64,000 bases of DNA from Hemicordylus capensis (Eukaryota > Chordata > Lepidosauria > Squamata > Cordylidae). The stretch is from NCBI RefSeq assembly GCF_027244095.1, contig NC_069662.1:55762001-55826000 (forward strand), written 5' to 3'. The notes below the pieces were generated by a model. The model made no database searches. It was not told where the DNA came from and worked only from the letters and a program-made list of their open reading frames with translations. The position numbers and the translations under genes were made by a program. Shown here one piece after another: positions 54,766 through 64,000 of the stretch. Positions within the stretch are counted from its first letter, which is position 1; the number at the start of each line of letters is the position of its first letter.

Positions 54766-55437
54766 TTGGTCAAGTCATTTCCCCGCTTTGCCATTCGCTG
54801 GCTTCAGCAGAACGTGGGGGTGGGGAAAATGAGTTTTGCTTCCTCTATCCCATCCCTGTGTGCTCATTCTTTGAGTGAGGAGTAAACCCCACTGCCTCAC
54901 CCCACACTGTATAGGTTAACGGGGGCAGACACATGCACAACTTCTTGGTTCCGTTCCGTTTGTTGCCCACGGAGATTGCTGGCCCTTGCATCCTTCATGT
55001 GGCCTAGGAACGGCTTCTTAACCATTCCATCCACACCCCACATTTTGGCATCAGATAGGAGTCTAGCACATATGGCAACCCGGCAGAGAAGCCGTTGTCT
55101 CTGCTGCCTCCTGCTGGGCACTTTGGAACACATCATTTATATTTAATTGTTTATCTATTCCAATTCCAAATGTATTTGTTTAAATATCCCGCTAGCCATC
55201 TGGATCCTAAGGACTAAGAACTTAGGGAAGGTGATCCCCCTCGAGTGCAAGGGAAGGGGCGGGTATATGTATGTGATCAACAGGAGTCTGTCGCTTAGAA
55301 GATTCAGAAATGCAAAGGAGATGCAGAAAGCAAGAGAGAGCAAAGAGTTGGCTGAAGGCACCTTTGAGGTGCAGCATGCTCTCTGGCGATGTGATGTGGG
55401 GTAGTATGGATTACTTACCTCTTTGCTAATACTGCTA

Positions 55438-55715
55438 CTATGAATATTTATATACCGCTCTTCAACCAAAGTTCTCCAAGCAGTTTATATTTTTTTAAAA
55501 AATACATAAATAAGATGGTCCCCTCTCCCCAAAGGACTCACAGTCTCATGAATGAATGAATGAACAAATGAATGAATGAATAGGGCAGATACCAGCAACA
55601 GCCACTGGAGGGATGCTGTGCCGGGGTTGGATAGGGCCAGTTGCTCTCCCCCTGCTAAATATAAGAGAATCACCACTTAAAAAGGTGTCTCTTTGCTCAG
55701 TTAGCAGGGGTCTGG
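55438..55715 (-). repeat. LINE 3'-end-like repeat
   Basis: TTTATATACCGCTCTTCAACC is followed by CCCCAAAGGACTCACAGTCT, with an internal (GAAT)n run at 55,546-55,581. Confidence 0.6.
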
Positions 55716-55829
55716 ACTGGAGGCAGTGTGAAGGTGGTAGCGAGGTGGAACATTTGGACCTGACCCTGCCATACTGACTATGTTCCTAGCTCATGCCTGT
55801 GGCAAAGTGAGCCAGCAATATGGAAGAGG

Positions 55830-56022
55830 TACCCGCTGGTATGTTTTGCAGAGAAACACTTATATGGGGCAGCAGCAATATAGGAAGAAGCTGAAAGGCA
55901 TCATCTCATACTGCGTGGGAGGAGGCAATGGTAAACCCCTCCTGTATTCTACCAAAGAAAACCACAAGGCTCTGTGGGCACCAGGAGTCAAAATCGACTT
56001 GAAGGCACATTTTACCTTTCCC
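55830..56022 (+). repeat. tRNA-derived SINE with BovB-like tail
   Basis: It carries GGCATCATCTCATACTGCG, AAACCCCTCCTGTATTCTAC and CAGGAGTCAAAATCGACTTG. The tRNA-like head is shortened. Confidence 0.75.
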
Positions 56023-56392
56023 TTTGGAAGAATAGTGGGAGTAGAGGTGCTCCAAATTATTGTGGTAATGCGGACAGACAGCAGAACAGGCTGGTTTCTC
56101 CAGTCCCCACTGAGGCTGTCAGAAGTTATTAACAGACCTGGTCAACCTACCAACTCCAGGGGGTGGCAACAGGGGTTGACAAACTTGGGCACTGACCAAA
56201 GAACCACATTAATCAGAGGGCCGACCTGACTGGGTTGAATGACCCCTGAACCCCCATTACCACAGAGGCCTTTGGGAGAAAGACCATTGACTGGTGGAGG
56301 AGGAGGCATGGCTGCTGTCACCAACAGCGCCCCTTCCTCCAAATCCATTGATGAATAGGGGCAGGCTGTGATAGCATGTCAGGACTCACCTG

Positions 56393-56625
56393 AGCCCAAT
56401 TCAGACATTATGCTATACAAGTGTACAGATATCTGTCCACATGTTTGTGTGAATGATTATACCTGTGTTCATTTTAAAAGTGAACCTGGTTACAAGCCCT
56501 TCAAATGCATAGTATAGAAGTGTACTTTTGTACCTGCGTTCAGCATAACATGTGAATGACTGCACCTGTGTACAGATCTGTACACGAATTGTACAAGTGT
56601 TGAACATAACATGTGAATGGGCCTC
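56393..56625. mobile_element. MITE-like repeat, shared with 30.3 kb
   Basis: The ends GCCCAATTCAGACATTATG and CATAACATGTGAATGGGC are imperfect inverted repeats. The interior has GTTCATTTTAAAAGTGAAC as in the 30.3-kb copy. Confidence 0.6.
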
Positions 56626-57435
56626 TGGACTCCAACCATGAAAGGATCGTCTCGGGAGGAAAGAAGCACACTTCAACTGAGATCCCCAGCCCCACTTAAA
56701 GCCCTCTAGATCCAATGGACCTTGATTCATAATAAAATAATCATAAACAAACACTAGAATACATTTTTTGGTGAATTATATATGCAGTCCCAAACAATAA
56801 ATAGTAATCCCCTAAATCCTGTTGGAGGGAGAGTTTAACTATTCCAGAGTGCAGCAGATTGTACACAAGAGCAGAGCTAATTAAGATTATCTGGATACAT
56901 GCAATTAAGGTTCAAAGTAAATATATTTATTTAGGAAATACATACTTGATAGAGAGCCTACATCCCTGCTGCTAGCTACATAAAGTAAAGGGGAAGAACG
57001 GAGTTGAGGAGGACAGAAGTATATCTATCTTTCAGGTGAGATAATTAAACTTGTGACTATCTAACAAAGGGGAATTAGAACAGAGACAGAGAGGATACCC
57101 TTATTTCCTATCTCTATTCCCTAATGTCCCTAGTGGTCAATAGGATTGCTGTGGCAGAGAGTTGATGCCTTCTGGAGCTTGTATCTTCCAACAAATCCAA
57201 AAACACAGTCCATGTAATGTAATAGAGAATGGTGACCAACAGTCTCCACTGTTTCAAGAGAAGTCCAGAACTTCTCCCTTGATAAAGCTATTATCAAAAT
57301 GTCTGAAGACCCTCTCATGCAACTAGAAGGCCAAGAGTCAGTAGAAGTAAAATTCTACACAATTGTAGAAGCTGCCAATAATGCCTGAAGATCTTCTCAT
57401 ACAAGTAAAAGGCCAAAGGTCAGTAGGTGTAAACA

Positions 57436-57642
57436 GAGGTGCACCTACGTAATTTTGGAGCCTGGACCTAAAGGCCTTTGGAGGCCCCCCCGCCTGCTGC
57501 AAGTTAAGCATCATTTTTTAACACGTAGGTTCTTGAGGGCACAAACCACACCACCCAGAACACAAACTAAAGATTATTTGGGAGCCCCCAGGGGATGTGG
57601 ACACCCTGAACCTCAGCCCCAAAGTCCAGGGGTAAGAGCGGT
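57436..57642. mobile_element. Short DNA-element-like repeat
   Basis: It runs from CAGAGGTGCACCTACG to AAAGTCCAGGGGTAAGAG. The same sequence in reverse is nested at about 50,745-51,085. It interrupts the second copy of a local tandem duplication. Confidence 0.5.
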
Positions 57643-58395
57643 TATATAACACAATAGTAGAAGCTGCCAAATGCATTTCAACCCAATCGGGTCTTTTTCA
57701 GTGGCACAATTTTCAAGTTGTAGGATCCAAGTTTGACTGGATCTTATTAAATCAGCCAAAATGTAAAAATAATACTCATCCATTACATACTCAAGTATAC
57801 TCAACCATTATTTAGGGACAGAAACTGTTAAAATCGTACATAAACCATCACACTCACAGCTCCCAGTGTGCAACTAACTAGATCTGTGATACTGAAACAA
57901 ATATCATACATAGTAAAGTGGTAGTAGGAGATGAGTATCTCTCCTTCTCTGTATAGCAATACTGCCCAACACAACCAGGACTTATATACGGTTCCTCCAT
58001 CTGCTGCTGAATACAATGCAGGCTGAATTTACCTGGAGACTCTGTAAAAGCTTTAAAATATATAAAATACCCATCAGTCATACCCAAGCCAACATCAATT
58101 ATGCAGTTCTAAAATGACCAAGGATAAAAAGTACTAACAACACAGCCAGTAACACAAAAATTTCCAAAGAACCTTAGATCCCCCCACATCAATTAACCTC
58201 TTCATTTAAACCCAATGGTGCAGTGGTGTTGAGTGTAAATATCCAGAATAATTCTCTACATTCCTTGGAGGAACCTTGGACCTCTGGGGATCCAGTGTGT
58301 CTTGCATATAACCCATCCACTTGAAGCCTGACTCCTTCCCTCTCAGAGCTTTTGGCTCTTCCAGACAAGACACAGAATCCCAGACCAGCAGGTAT
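57643..58395. other. Intergenic, no recognised feature
   Basis: AT-rich sequence; no gene or repeat family recognised. Confidence 0.4.
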
Positions 58396-58403
58396 CTCAC
58401 TCC

Positions 58404-58492
58404 CAGGGGCGTAGCAAGGTTGGAGTGGGCCCAGAGACAAGATTTTAAAATGGGCCCCCCTCACTGAAGCTCAGCTCATGAAGTAAATAAAT

Positions 58493-58527
<35 letters not shown>

Positions 58528-58792
58528 CTACCTATGTGCCACAACAGAACATCATCCTAAATTATTTTTTAAAAGCTTTTGTAAATTGTGGATGATACAA
58601 GTCATGTAATGGTACTAGAGAAAGACATGCTGTTCTGGTAGCTCCCGGTCTTAACACTCAAATCAATTTCGGAGGATGAATACAACTGAAGGAAGCCTGG
58701 GCGGGTGCGTGGCTGGGGGAGTCAGTCATGTGACTTGCCTATGGGGGCCCCCAGACAACTGTCTCCCCTTGCCCTATTATAGTTATGCCCTG
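58404..58792. mobile_element. Non-autonomous hAT-type element
   Basis: It begins CAGGGGCGTAGCAAGG and ends ATTATAGTTATGCCCTG. The flanks CTCACTCC (58,396-58,403) and CTCAATCC (58,793-58,800) match at seven of eight positions. It contains an (AC)n run at about 58,495-58,526. Confidence 0.85.
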
Positions 58793-58800
58793 CTCAATCC

Positions 58801-59139
58801 TACCCTCCAAGAAGCTGCCATCATCAAAGATTTCACCCCCTGTTTGTCAGTGTGGAAGGTGGGAGGAGTCATTATCCACAGCATCATCACTGCCTGCTAC
58901 CTGCAGGGGTATTGGGGCCCAGTGAACTATGGCGGGTCTATTGCAGGGTTTTGCCATAGGGTCCCCAGCAACCTGACACCAGTATTGAGCATGTCAGCCA
59001 GAAAGGGTGAATCTGCTGCCACCTGCCAATTTACCTTCCCACAATCTGGGAGGAGAAGGGTGGCTGCCCTGGCTCAGAAATACTGCTCAGCGGCAGCTGC
59101 TCCAGATCAAGGCCAGCATCCTCATTGGCTTTGTGTGGC
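58801..59139. other. Intergenic, unassigned
   Basis: A moderately GC-rich stretch with an open plus-strand frame of 160 codons that starts inside the hAT element (58,676-59,158). The protein resembles nothing I know, so no gene is called. Confidence 0.4.
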
Positions 59140-59370
59140 ACAGTGGGGGAATGCTTGACTAACAAGCAGAAGGTTGCCAGTTCAAATCCCCGCTGCTACT
59201 ATATTGGGCACAGCAGCGATATAGGAAGATGCTGAAAGGCATCATCTCATACTGTGCGGGAGGAGGCAATGATAAACCCCTCCTGTATTCTACCAAAGAA
59301 AACCACAGAACTCTGTGGGCTCCAGGAGTCGAAATCGACTTGACGGCACACTTTACCTTTACCTAAGAGA
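59140..59370 (+). repeat. tRNA-derived SINE with BovB-like tail
   Basis: This copy is near full length: TGGCACAGTGGGGGAATGC (A-box part), CCAGTTCAAATCCCCGC (B box), the conserved body, and the tail TCGACTTGACGGCACAC with CTTTACCTTTACC. Confidence 0.85.
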
Positions 59371-59384
59371 GATGGCTCAATTAG

Positions 59385-60040
59385 ACTAATAGAAGGTTAG
59401 AATTGGAAGGGACCTTGGAGGTCTTCTAGTTCAACCGGCTGCTCAGTTCAGGAATCTCCTATAGCATCCCTGACAGATGGCCTCCGTCCAGCCTCTGTTT
59501 GAAACCTCCAGTGAAGGAGAGCCAACACAAGGCACATTGTTCCACTGTCAAACAGCTCTTATAGCCAGGAAATCCATCCTGATGTCTAGCCTAAATCTGC
59601 TTCCTTGTCATTTCAACCCTTTGGTTCTAGTCCTGCACAGTAGCAGCCCATATAGGTGGAGCAGGAGTGATGGTGGTGGAAAATAAGCTGCATGTGCAGC
59701 TTGTTTCCACTCCGCGCCTGGCTACCTCCCCTCCCCGGATGTGACATTAACCCCTGGTGCACAGGCTGGTAATTTGTCCAGACTGAGGAACCATACCACC
59801 TATACAAGCCACTACTGGCCCTGCCCTGAGGAGCAACAAAACAAATATGCAAAAATGTGACAGTCCTTCAGATATGTAAAGATAGTTATACTTACTTACT
59901 TATTTAATTTGGACAGCTATATTCCACTTTCCCTCTAAGGAGCCCAGACATGCCTGGTTATGTTTATCATATCTCCTCGTAGTCTTTTCTTCTCCGAGCT
60001 AAACATACCCTGATCCTTTAACCGTTCCTCTTAATTGATT
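59385..60040 (-). repeat. CR1-type LINE 3' end, in pieces
   Basis: TTGGAAGGGACCTTGGAGG and CCTCCAGTGAAGGAGAGCC (59,385-59,640) are the antisense CR1 3' end. GTTTATCATATCTCCTCG and CCTTTAACCGTTCCTC (59,955-60,035) continue it. Unrelated sequence lies between them. Confidence 0.7.
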
Positions 60041-60165
60041 TAATTTTGCCCCAAAAGCAACAATATGGACAGTGATTTACCAGGGACCAATTCTAGCAAA
60101 CAGAGACTGCCCCTAGGGAAGAGGAACAGTTGGAGCCTATGCAGTTTATTCTTTCATTTAAAACT

Positions 60166-60475
60166 CTTATTGATTGATTGACTGGCATTTATATTCTGCT
60201 TTTCAGACCATCTTCCCAAAGCAGTTTACATAATAGTACTGAAAAGGTAAGCATTAAAAAAAGAAAAAAGCAAAAAGCGAACTTTGCCCTTATTGGATGG
60301 ATCAGAATGGAGGCACATACCTAATTAGAAGCTTTTATTGTCAAAAGAAGTAGAAAAGAAGTGATGGGATATAATCATGACAGTATTTTCTATAGCACCA
60401 TTCATGGACATGGCACTTTACACAGAGTGAGACGACAGGTTCCTGTCACAAAGGCTCACAATCTAAGCAGACAAG
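60166..60475 (-). repeat. LINE 3'-end-like remnants downstream of CCR10
   Basis: GGCATTTATATTCTGC with AAAGCAGTTTACATAATAG, and GGCACTTTACACAGAG with AAAGGCTCACAATCTAA, resemble antisense LINE 3' ends. The matches are weak. Confidence 0.4.
60334..60339 (-). terminator. CCR10: CCR10 poly(A) signal candidate
   Basis: AATAAA reads on the minus strand about 246 bases after the CCR10 stop. A second AATAAA lies near 60,145. Confidence 0.45.
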
Positions 60476-60584
60476 CTTGTCCGGAGCCCTGGAGCATGCT
60501 GTAAGTAAAATAAATGCACCCATGAGTACAAAGGCAGGCCTCCCAAATTACAAAACCCATGCCAGGTGGCCAGTAGCCATTTCT

Positions 60585-61649
60585 TCATGGTGCTCCTGAT
60601 GTTCCTTCCAGGTGGGTGGTGAATGATGCTTGCCAGTTGCCACTCCTGGACCTTTTGCCACAGCATGGTCCCTGCCCCAGGCAGCCAGCATCCCTAGTCA
60701 ACTGTTGCAGGTCCCTACGGAAGCGAACACCCAGGAAGACGTGAAGCACCGGGTTTAGGTAACAGCGAGCAAAGGCCAAGCCACTGGTGATTAGGAGGGC
60801 AAGGTCCCGGCGGAGGATTACTGTGCATCTTGAAGCCTGATGCCCCATCAAATCAGCTGTGTCCAGTAAGGTGAGTAGTGCATAGGGCAATTGCAAAGCT
60901 AGGAAGAGCAAGACCAGGGCCAAGATCAGCCACAAGGCCTTGTGGGACTGAGCACAAGAAGAGGATAGAAGAGTGCGGGCAATTGCTGTGTAGCAGACCA
61001 CCATGACTGTAAACGGCAGTGCAAAGCCAATAATCACTTGTAGCAGGCTCACAGTAGTTGTGACAACTGCTACCCTGCACAGCTGAAAACCTTGGTAGTC
61101 CTCAACGCGGGCATACAAAAACTGGGGGAGTGCTAGAGCAGAAGACAGCAGCCACACCAGCCCTGAGCCCAGCCTGCCCCAGCAGGTGGCAGCAGGGCGC
61201 AGGCGGTGGGCGATGGGGGCCCGCACAATCACAACATAGCGGTCCATGGTAAGGCCCATGAGGAACAGGAAGCCACTGTAGGAAGTAAGGGCATGGAAGC
61301 CCTGCAGGGCATGGCAAGTGGCAGTGCCCAGGCGCCAGCTGTCAATCACCCCAGCCACACCCACTGGCAATGTCAGGAGCAGCAGCAGGTCAGAGATAGC
61401 CAGGTGCAAGAGAAGGACATCACTGAGAGACTGGACTCTGTGATAACGGGCACGGATCAGCAACAGTATGCCGTTGCCAAGGACACCCAGCACACAGAAC
61501 AGGACGGCCATTACTGGGAGGTAGATGTGTGCCACAGTGCGGATGGCTGCCTTTTCACACAGCTCAGGCAGAGTTGGCGGTGATGCCTCATATTCCTGGG
61601 AGTACCACTCCGGACTGACTTGCGCCTCATTTGTTGAAGGAGTCCATTC
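60585..61649 (-). CDS. CCR10: C-C chemokine receptor 10, main coding exon
   Basis: This class A GPCR binds CCL27 and CCL28 and guides lymphocytes to skin and mucosa. The exon follows a TTTGCAG acceptor in phase 0 and gives 354 residues, ending EGTSGAP with TGA at 60,585-60,587. Seen in order: an acidic N-tail with tyrosines that may be sulfated (EWYSQEYEAS); PELC, the N-tail Cys; TM1 GNG; TM2 LAISDLLLLLTLP with the chemokine-receptor TxP motif; TM3 ending DRYVVIV; Cys in loop 2 (QLCRV); TM5 FALPF; TM6 LQLPYALLTLLDTADL, close to human CCR10; and TM7 RCYLNPVLH. The usual NPxxY tyrosine is His here. As in mammals, a short first exon should carry the start codon; I could not place it. Its position beside PLEKHH3 on the same strand agrees with the human order. 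Confidence 0.95.
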   Translation of the reverse strand, partial: EWTPSTNEAQVSPEWYSQEYEASPPTLPELCEKAAIRTVAHIYLPVMAVLFCVLGVLGNGILLLIRARYHRVQSLSDVLLLHLAISDLLLLLTLPVGVAGVIDSWRLGTATCHALQGFHALTSYSGFLFLMGLTMDRYVVIVRAPIAHRLRPAATCWGRLGSGLVWLLSSALALPQFLYARVEDYQGFQLCRVAVVTTTVSLLQVIIGFALPFTVMVVCYTAIARTLLSSSCAQSHKALWLILALVLLFLALQLPYALLTLLDTADLMGHQASRCTVILRRDLALLITSGLAFARCYLNPVLHVFLGVRFRRDLQQLTRDAGCLGQGPCCGKRSRSGNWQASFTTHLEGTSGAP

Positions 61650-61911
61650 CTGCAAAGTGGAGGTAAAGGTAAAGTGTGCCGTCAAGTCAGTTTCGACTCC
61701 TGGCGCCCACAGAGCCCTGTGGTTGTCTTTGGTAGGATACAGGATGGGTTTACCATTGCCATCTCCCGCACAGAATGAGATGATGCCTTTCAGCATCTTC
61801 TTATATCACTGCTGCCCAATATAGGTGTTTCTAATGGTGGGTTTTACTATAGGCAGTATAGGCAGCCACCTATGGCGGCAAATCTTGGGGAGCGGCATCT
61901 TGGAGGGAAAC

Positions 61912-61945
61912 TTTATATATGTGTGTGTGTGTATATATATAACTA

Positions 61946-61976
<31 letters not shown>

Positions 61977-62036
61977 ATATATATATATATATATAACTAT
62001 ATCTATCTATCTATCTATATATATATATATATATAT
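61912..62036. repeat. (TG)n(TA)n(ATCT)n compound microsatellite
   Basis: Short TG, TA and ATCT tracts alternate. Such runs are common in squamate DNA. Confidence 0.9.
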
Positions 62037-62194
62037 CTTCTTTTAAAAAACCTTTATAAATGCTGCTGTGTAGCTGGAGGACGGCGACGAAAAAGGTCCT
62101 CCCTCAAGCCTGGCTTATTCGCAAATGAGAAGAGCAGGCAATTTTGGGCCTCTGCACACACACAGATGTGCACAGAGGCCTGAAATCACCCACT

Positions 62195-63231
62195 CTGGGA
62201 GGCGTATCTAGGGAAAATAGCGCCTAGGGCAAGCACTGAAATTGCGCCCCCTGTCCAAACATCTGACACCCATCTTTCAGATAACTTTGCCATAATATCA
62301 GCTGAAAAATACAAATCAAGCTCATTAATCTTTTAATATTTCAAAAACTATTTAGCAGTGGACGTAGCCAGACCAAAAAATGCTGGAAAACTACAAATTT
62401 CAGTATACTGGGGCTCATGAAATACCCAAATACTATATGGAGGTGTACTTGGAAAACTAAACAGAAGTGCCTGTCTAATTATCTAGCATCACTATTACAT
62501 AAGTTTTAAAAATAAATGGAGAATTTGACTTTTCCCAAATACTCTGAAAATAATTAAAGGATATGCAGAGTAAACTGTGTCACTGCTTGGAATTCTAGTC
62601 TTTCAGAAAGACAGTTAAAATGAGAGAAAGAGAGCAAGAAACTTCCAGTGGGCCTTAATACTAAGCATTTCACACTGATTCAAAGACAAACTCACCATTA
62701 ATAGCCATATTAGCAAGACATCACATTTAACTCACTTATCACAAGAAGCAAAGTAAGAGCAAATGAATACAATCCTAGCTCATAAGCTTCAGCTCAGTAT
62801 TCACAAGCCCTGATTCTTGGAAAACTAAACAGAGGTGTACAGTGACTTATATTAAATTTTTAAAAAGTTTTTTTACCTGTAGTCCCTTCGGGGGGCTTCC
62901 TAAAGGCCGTGGGAGGGTCTTCAAAGGTGTCCCCCCCGCTGACCTCTAGGGCCTCGCAGGGACCATTTCAGGATGTGCAGTGGCCATTTTTAAAAATAAT
63001 CTTTTTTTAAAAGGATGGCCGCTAAAAACAAAATGGCCACTGCACATGCGCAAATGGCCTCTGCGAGGCCTGGCATGGTCTAGGGCCTCACAGAAGCCAT
63101 CTTAGCATGCACAGTGGCCATTTTGTGTTTGGCGGACATTTTTAATTTTTTTTAAATTTTTTAAAATGGCACACCCTTCAAGTGGCGCCCGGGGCATGTG
63201 CCCTACCTGCCCTACCATAGATATGCCCCTG
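62195..63231. mobile_element. Non-autonomous hAT-type element, innermost insertion
   Basis: The left end GGGAGGCGTATCTAGGGAAA and the right end, read inward, CAGGGGCATATCTATGGTAG are inverted. GCGCCC-rich subterminal sequence follows on both sides. About 1.04 kb; no transposase frame; a target duplication is not clear. Confidence 0.7.
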
Positions 63232-63530
63232 ACTTTGTCTCATTTGTGAGTAAGCCGGGCTTTAAAGAGGACCTCTTTTGCTGTCATCCTCCAGTGCACA
63301 ACATCACCTCCTGTGATGGTTTAGGAGGCAGGCGGAGCCTCTGCTGCTACACAGTGGCATTTATAAAGGCAGAAGACAGAAATAAGTTTCCCTCCCCACC
63401 AAACCCCCTTACTCTTGTCTCTGGGGCGGCAAATCTTTAGCTGCCTATGGGCGCCATAGTCTGGGAAACATACCAGCGGTGATTCGAACCGGCAACCTTC
63501 TGCTAGTCAAGCATTTCCCCTCTGGTAGGT

Positions 63531-63837
63531 ATTGATTATTGTATTGCTCTGGAATGGATGTAGCACAAAAAGTGAATAGCCCATGTAGAGTCTAGCCCAG
63601 GCACTGGAGTATCCATGGGGTTTAAATGTTGGATGAAGACATTGGCTCCATCACCTGGTGCAAACTCCACAGCTGAATAGGCCTCTTTTTGGAGAAAACA
63701 TTCCACCCACCCCTCTCAATAGAAGGGAACCTTGCCCACAAAAATAGGCTTGATTTAAGGTAGGGGTTACCAGAACTCAAAAACCTGGACATTTCCAAGG
63801 ACCTAACCCTGGAACACATGATGAAAAAGGAAATGTC
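63531..63837. other. Upstream of CCR10; first exon not placed
   Basis: The short first CCR10 exon might lie here or beyond the window. No ATG followed by a convincing donor could be chosen. Confidence 0.35.
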
Positions 63838-63968
63838 CCAGAGAACCTTGCTGAAGTTAAGCAGGTGTAGGTCTGGTCAGTGCCTGGATGGGTGAATGCC
63901 TGGGAACCTCATGTATGCTGCCTTGAGTTCCATGATGGAGGAAAAGTGGTAAATACAATAAACACCAC
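63838..63968 (+). repeat. 5S-Sauria type SINE
   Basis: GCTGAAGTTAAGCAGGTG, CTGGATGGGTGAATGCCTGG and GGAACC match 5S rRNA boxes A to C in order. The tail TGCCTTGAGTTCCATGATGG leads to an AATACAATAAA end. This fits the known 5S-headed squamate SINEs with an RTE-type tail. Confidence 0.75.
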
Positions 63969-64000
63969 CTATGGTAGTGTGCAGAATACCTTGCCCTCAC

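Larger units (their letters stand above)
61832..63453. mobile_element. DNA element with long inverted arms, inserted in a SINE
   Basis: 62,045-62,130 (TTTATAAATGCTGCTGTGTAG, CCTGGCTTATTCGCAAATG) is inverted relative to 63,235-63,385 (CATTTGTGAGTAAGCCGGG, CTACACAGTGGCATTTATAAA). GGCGGCAAATCTT occurs near both outer ends. It is itself split by a hAT element. Confidence 0.6.
61662..63530 (-). repeat. BovB-tailed tRNA SINE, split by an insertion
   Basis: The tail and body are at 61,662-61,831, and the tRNA-like head (reverse of GGTTCGAATCACC) is at about 63,454-63,530. The intact copy at 54.6 kb shows that GTGTTTC and CCATAGTCTGGG are normally adjacent. The SINE is therefore interrupted here by about 1.6 kb. 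It has the same orientation as CCR10. Confidence 0.85.

Noticed and set aside
58676-59158. 160-codon open frame on plus
   Set aside because: It starts inside a hAT element, has no similarity to a known protein and shows no splice or conservation cue.

Overview
The window is squamate reptile (lizard or snake) genomic DNA. This rests on its mix of repeats: a BovB/RTE LINE, CR1 and L2-type LINEs, tRNA-derived Sauria-type SINEs, SINEs with a 5S rRNA-like head, and many short hAT-type elements. The gene order gamma-tubulin > PLEKHH3 < CCR10 < matches the amniote block known from human 17q21 (TUBG, PLEKHH3, CCR10). I recognised no retrovirus-like or LTR element.

Region by region: (1) 1-11,740, plus strand, holds exons 3-11 of gamma-tubulin (TUBG1). 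They encode residues 55-451 with every splice phase matching; exons 1-2 lie outside the window. (2) 13,140-37,359, minus strand, is PLEKHH3 (PH, MyTH4 and FERM domains), tail-to-tail with TUBG1. I placed 12 coding exons with consistent phases, starting in a CpG-rich promoter at about 37.2-37.7 kb. One expected exon, for the FERM F3 lobe, was not found. The first intron is about 12.3 kb. (3) 37.7-60.3 kb is a roughly 23-kb intergenic stretch full of LINEs, SINEs and DNA transposons, with no gene I recognise. (4) 60,585-61,649, minus strand, is the main coding exon of the chemokine receptor CCR10. Directly upstream a SINE supplies part of its splice-acceptor tract, and that SINE is itself split by a DNA element that carries a further hAT insertion.

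The three genes are not one pathway. Gamma-tubulin nucleates microtubules, PLEKHH3 is a MyTH4-FERM adaptor, and CCR10 is the receptor for CCL27/CCL28. They are neighbours by old synteny. I see no microbial-type or wholly new gene system. The most interesting material is repeat structure: exact 8-bp target duplications, one target site used twice, foldback elements, three-level nesting, a Penelope-like insertion with a hammerhead-like motif, and the SINE at the CCR10 acceptor. One host-gene oddity is the TM7 NPxxY motif of CCR10, which reads NPVLH.

Exon borders were worked out by hand from splice signals, reading phase and remembered human homologues. Most repeat borders are approximate, except where a target-site duplication fixes them.
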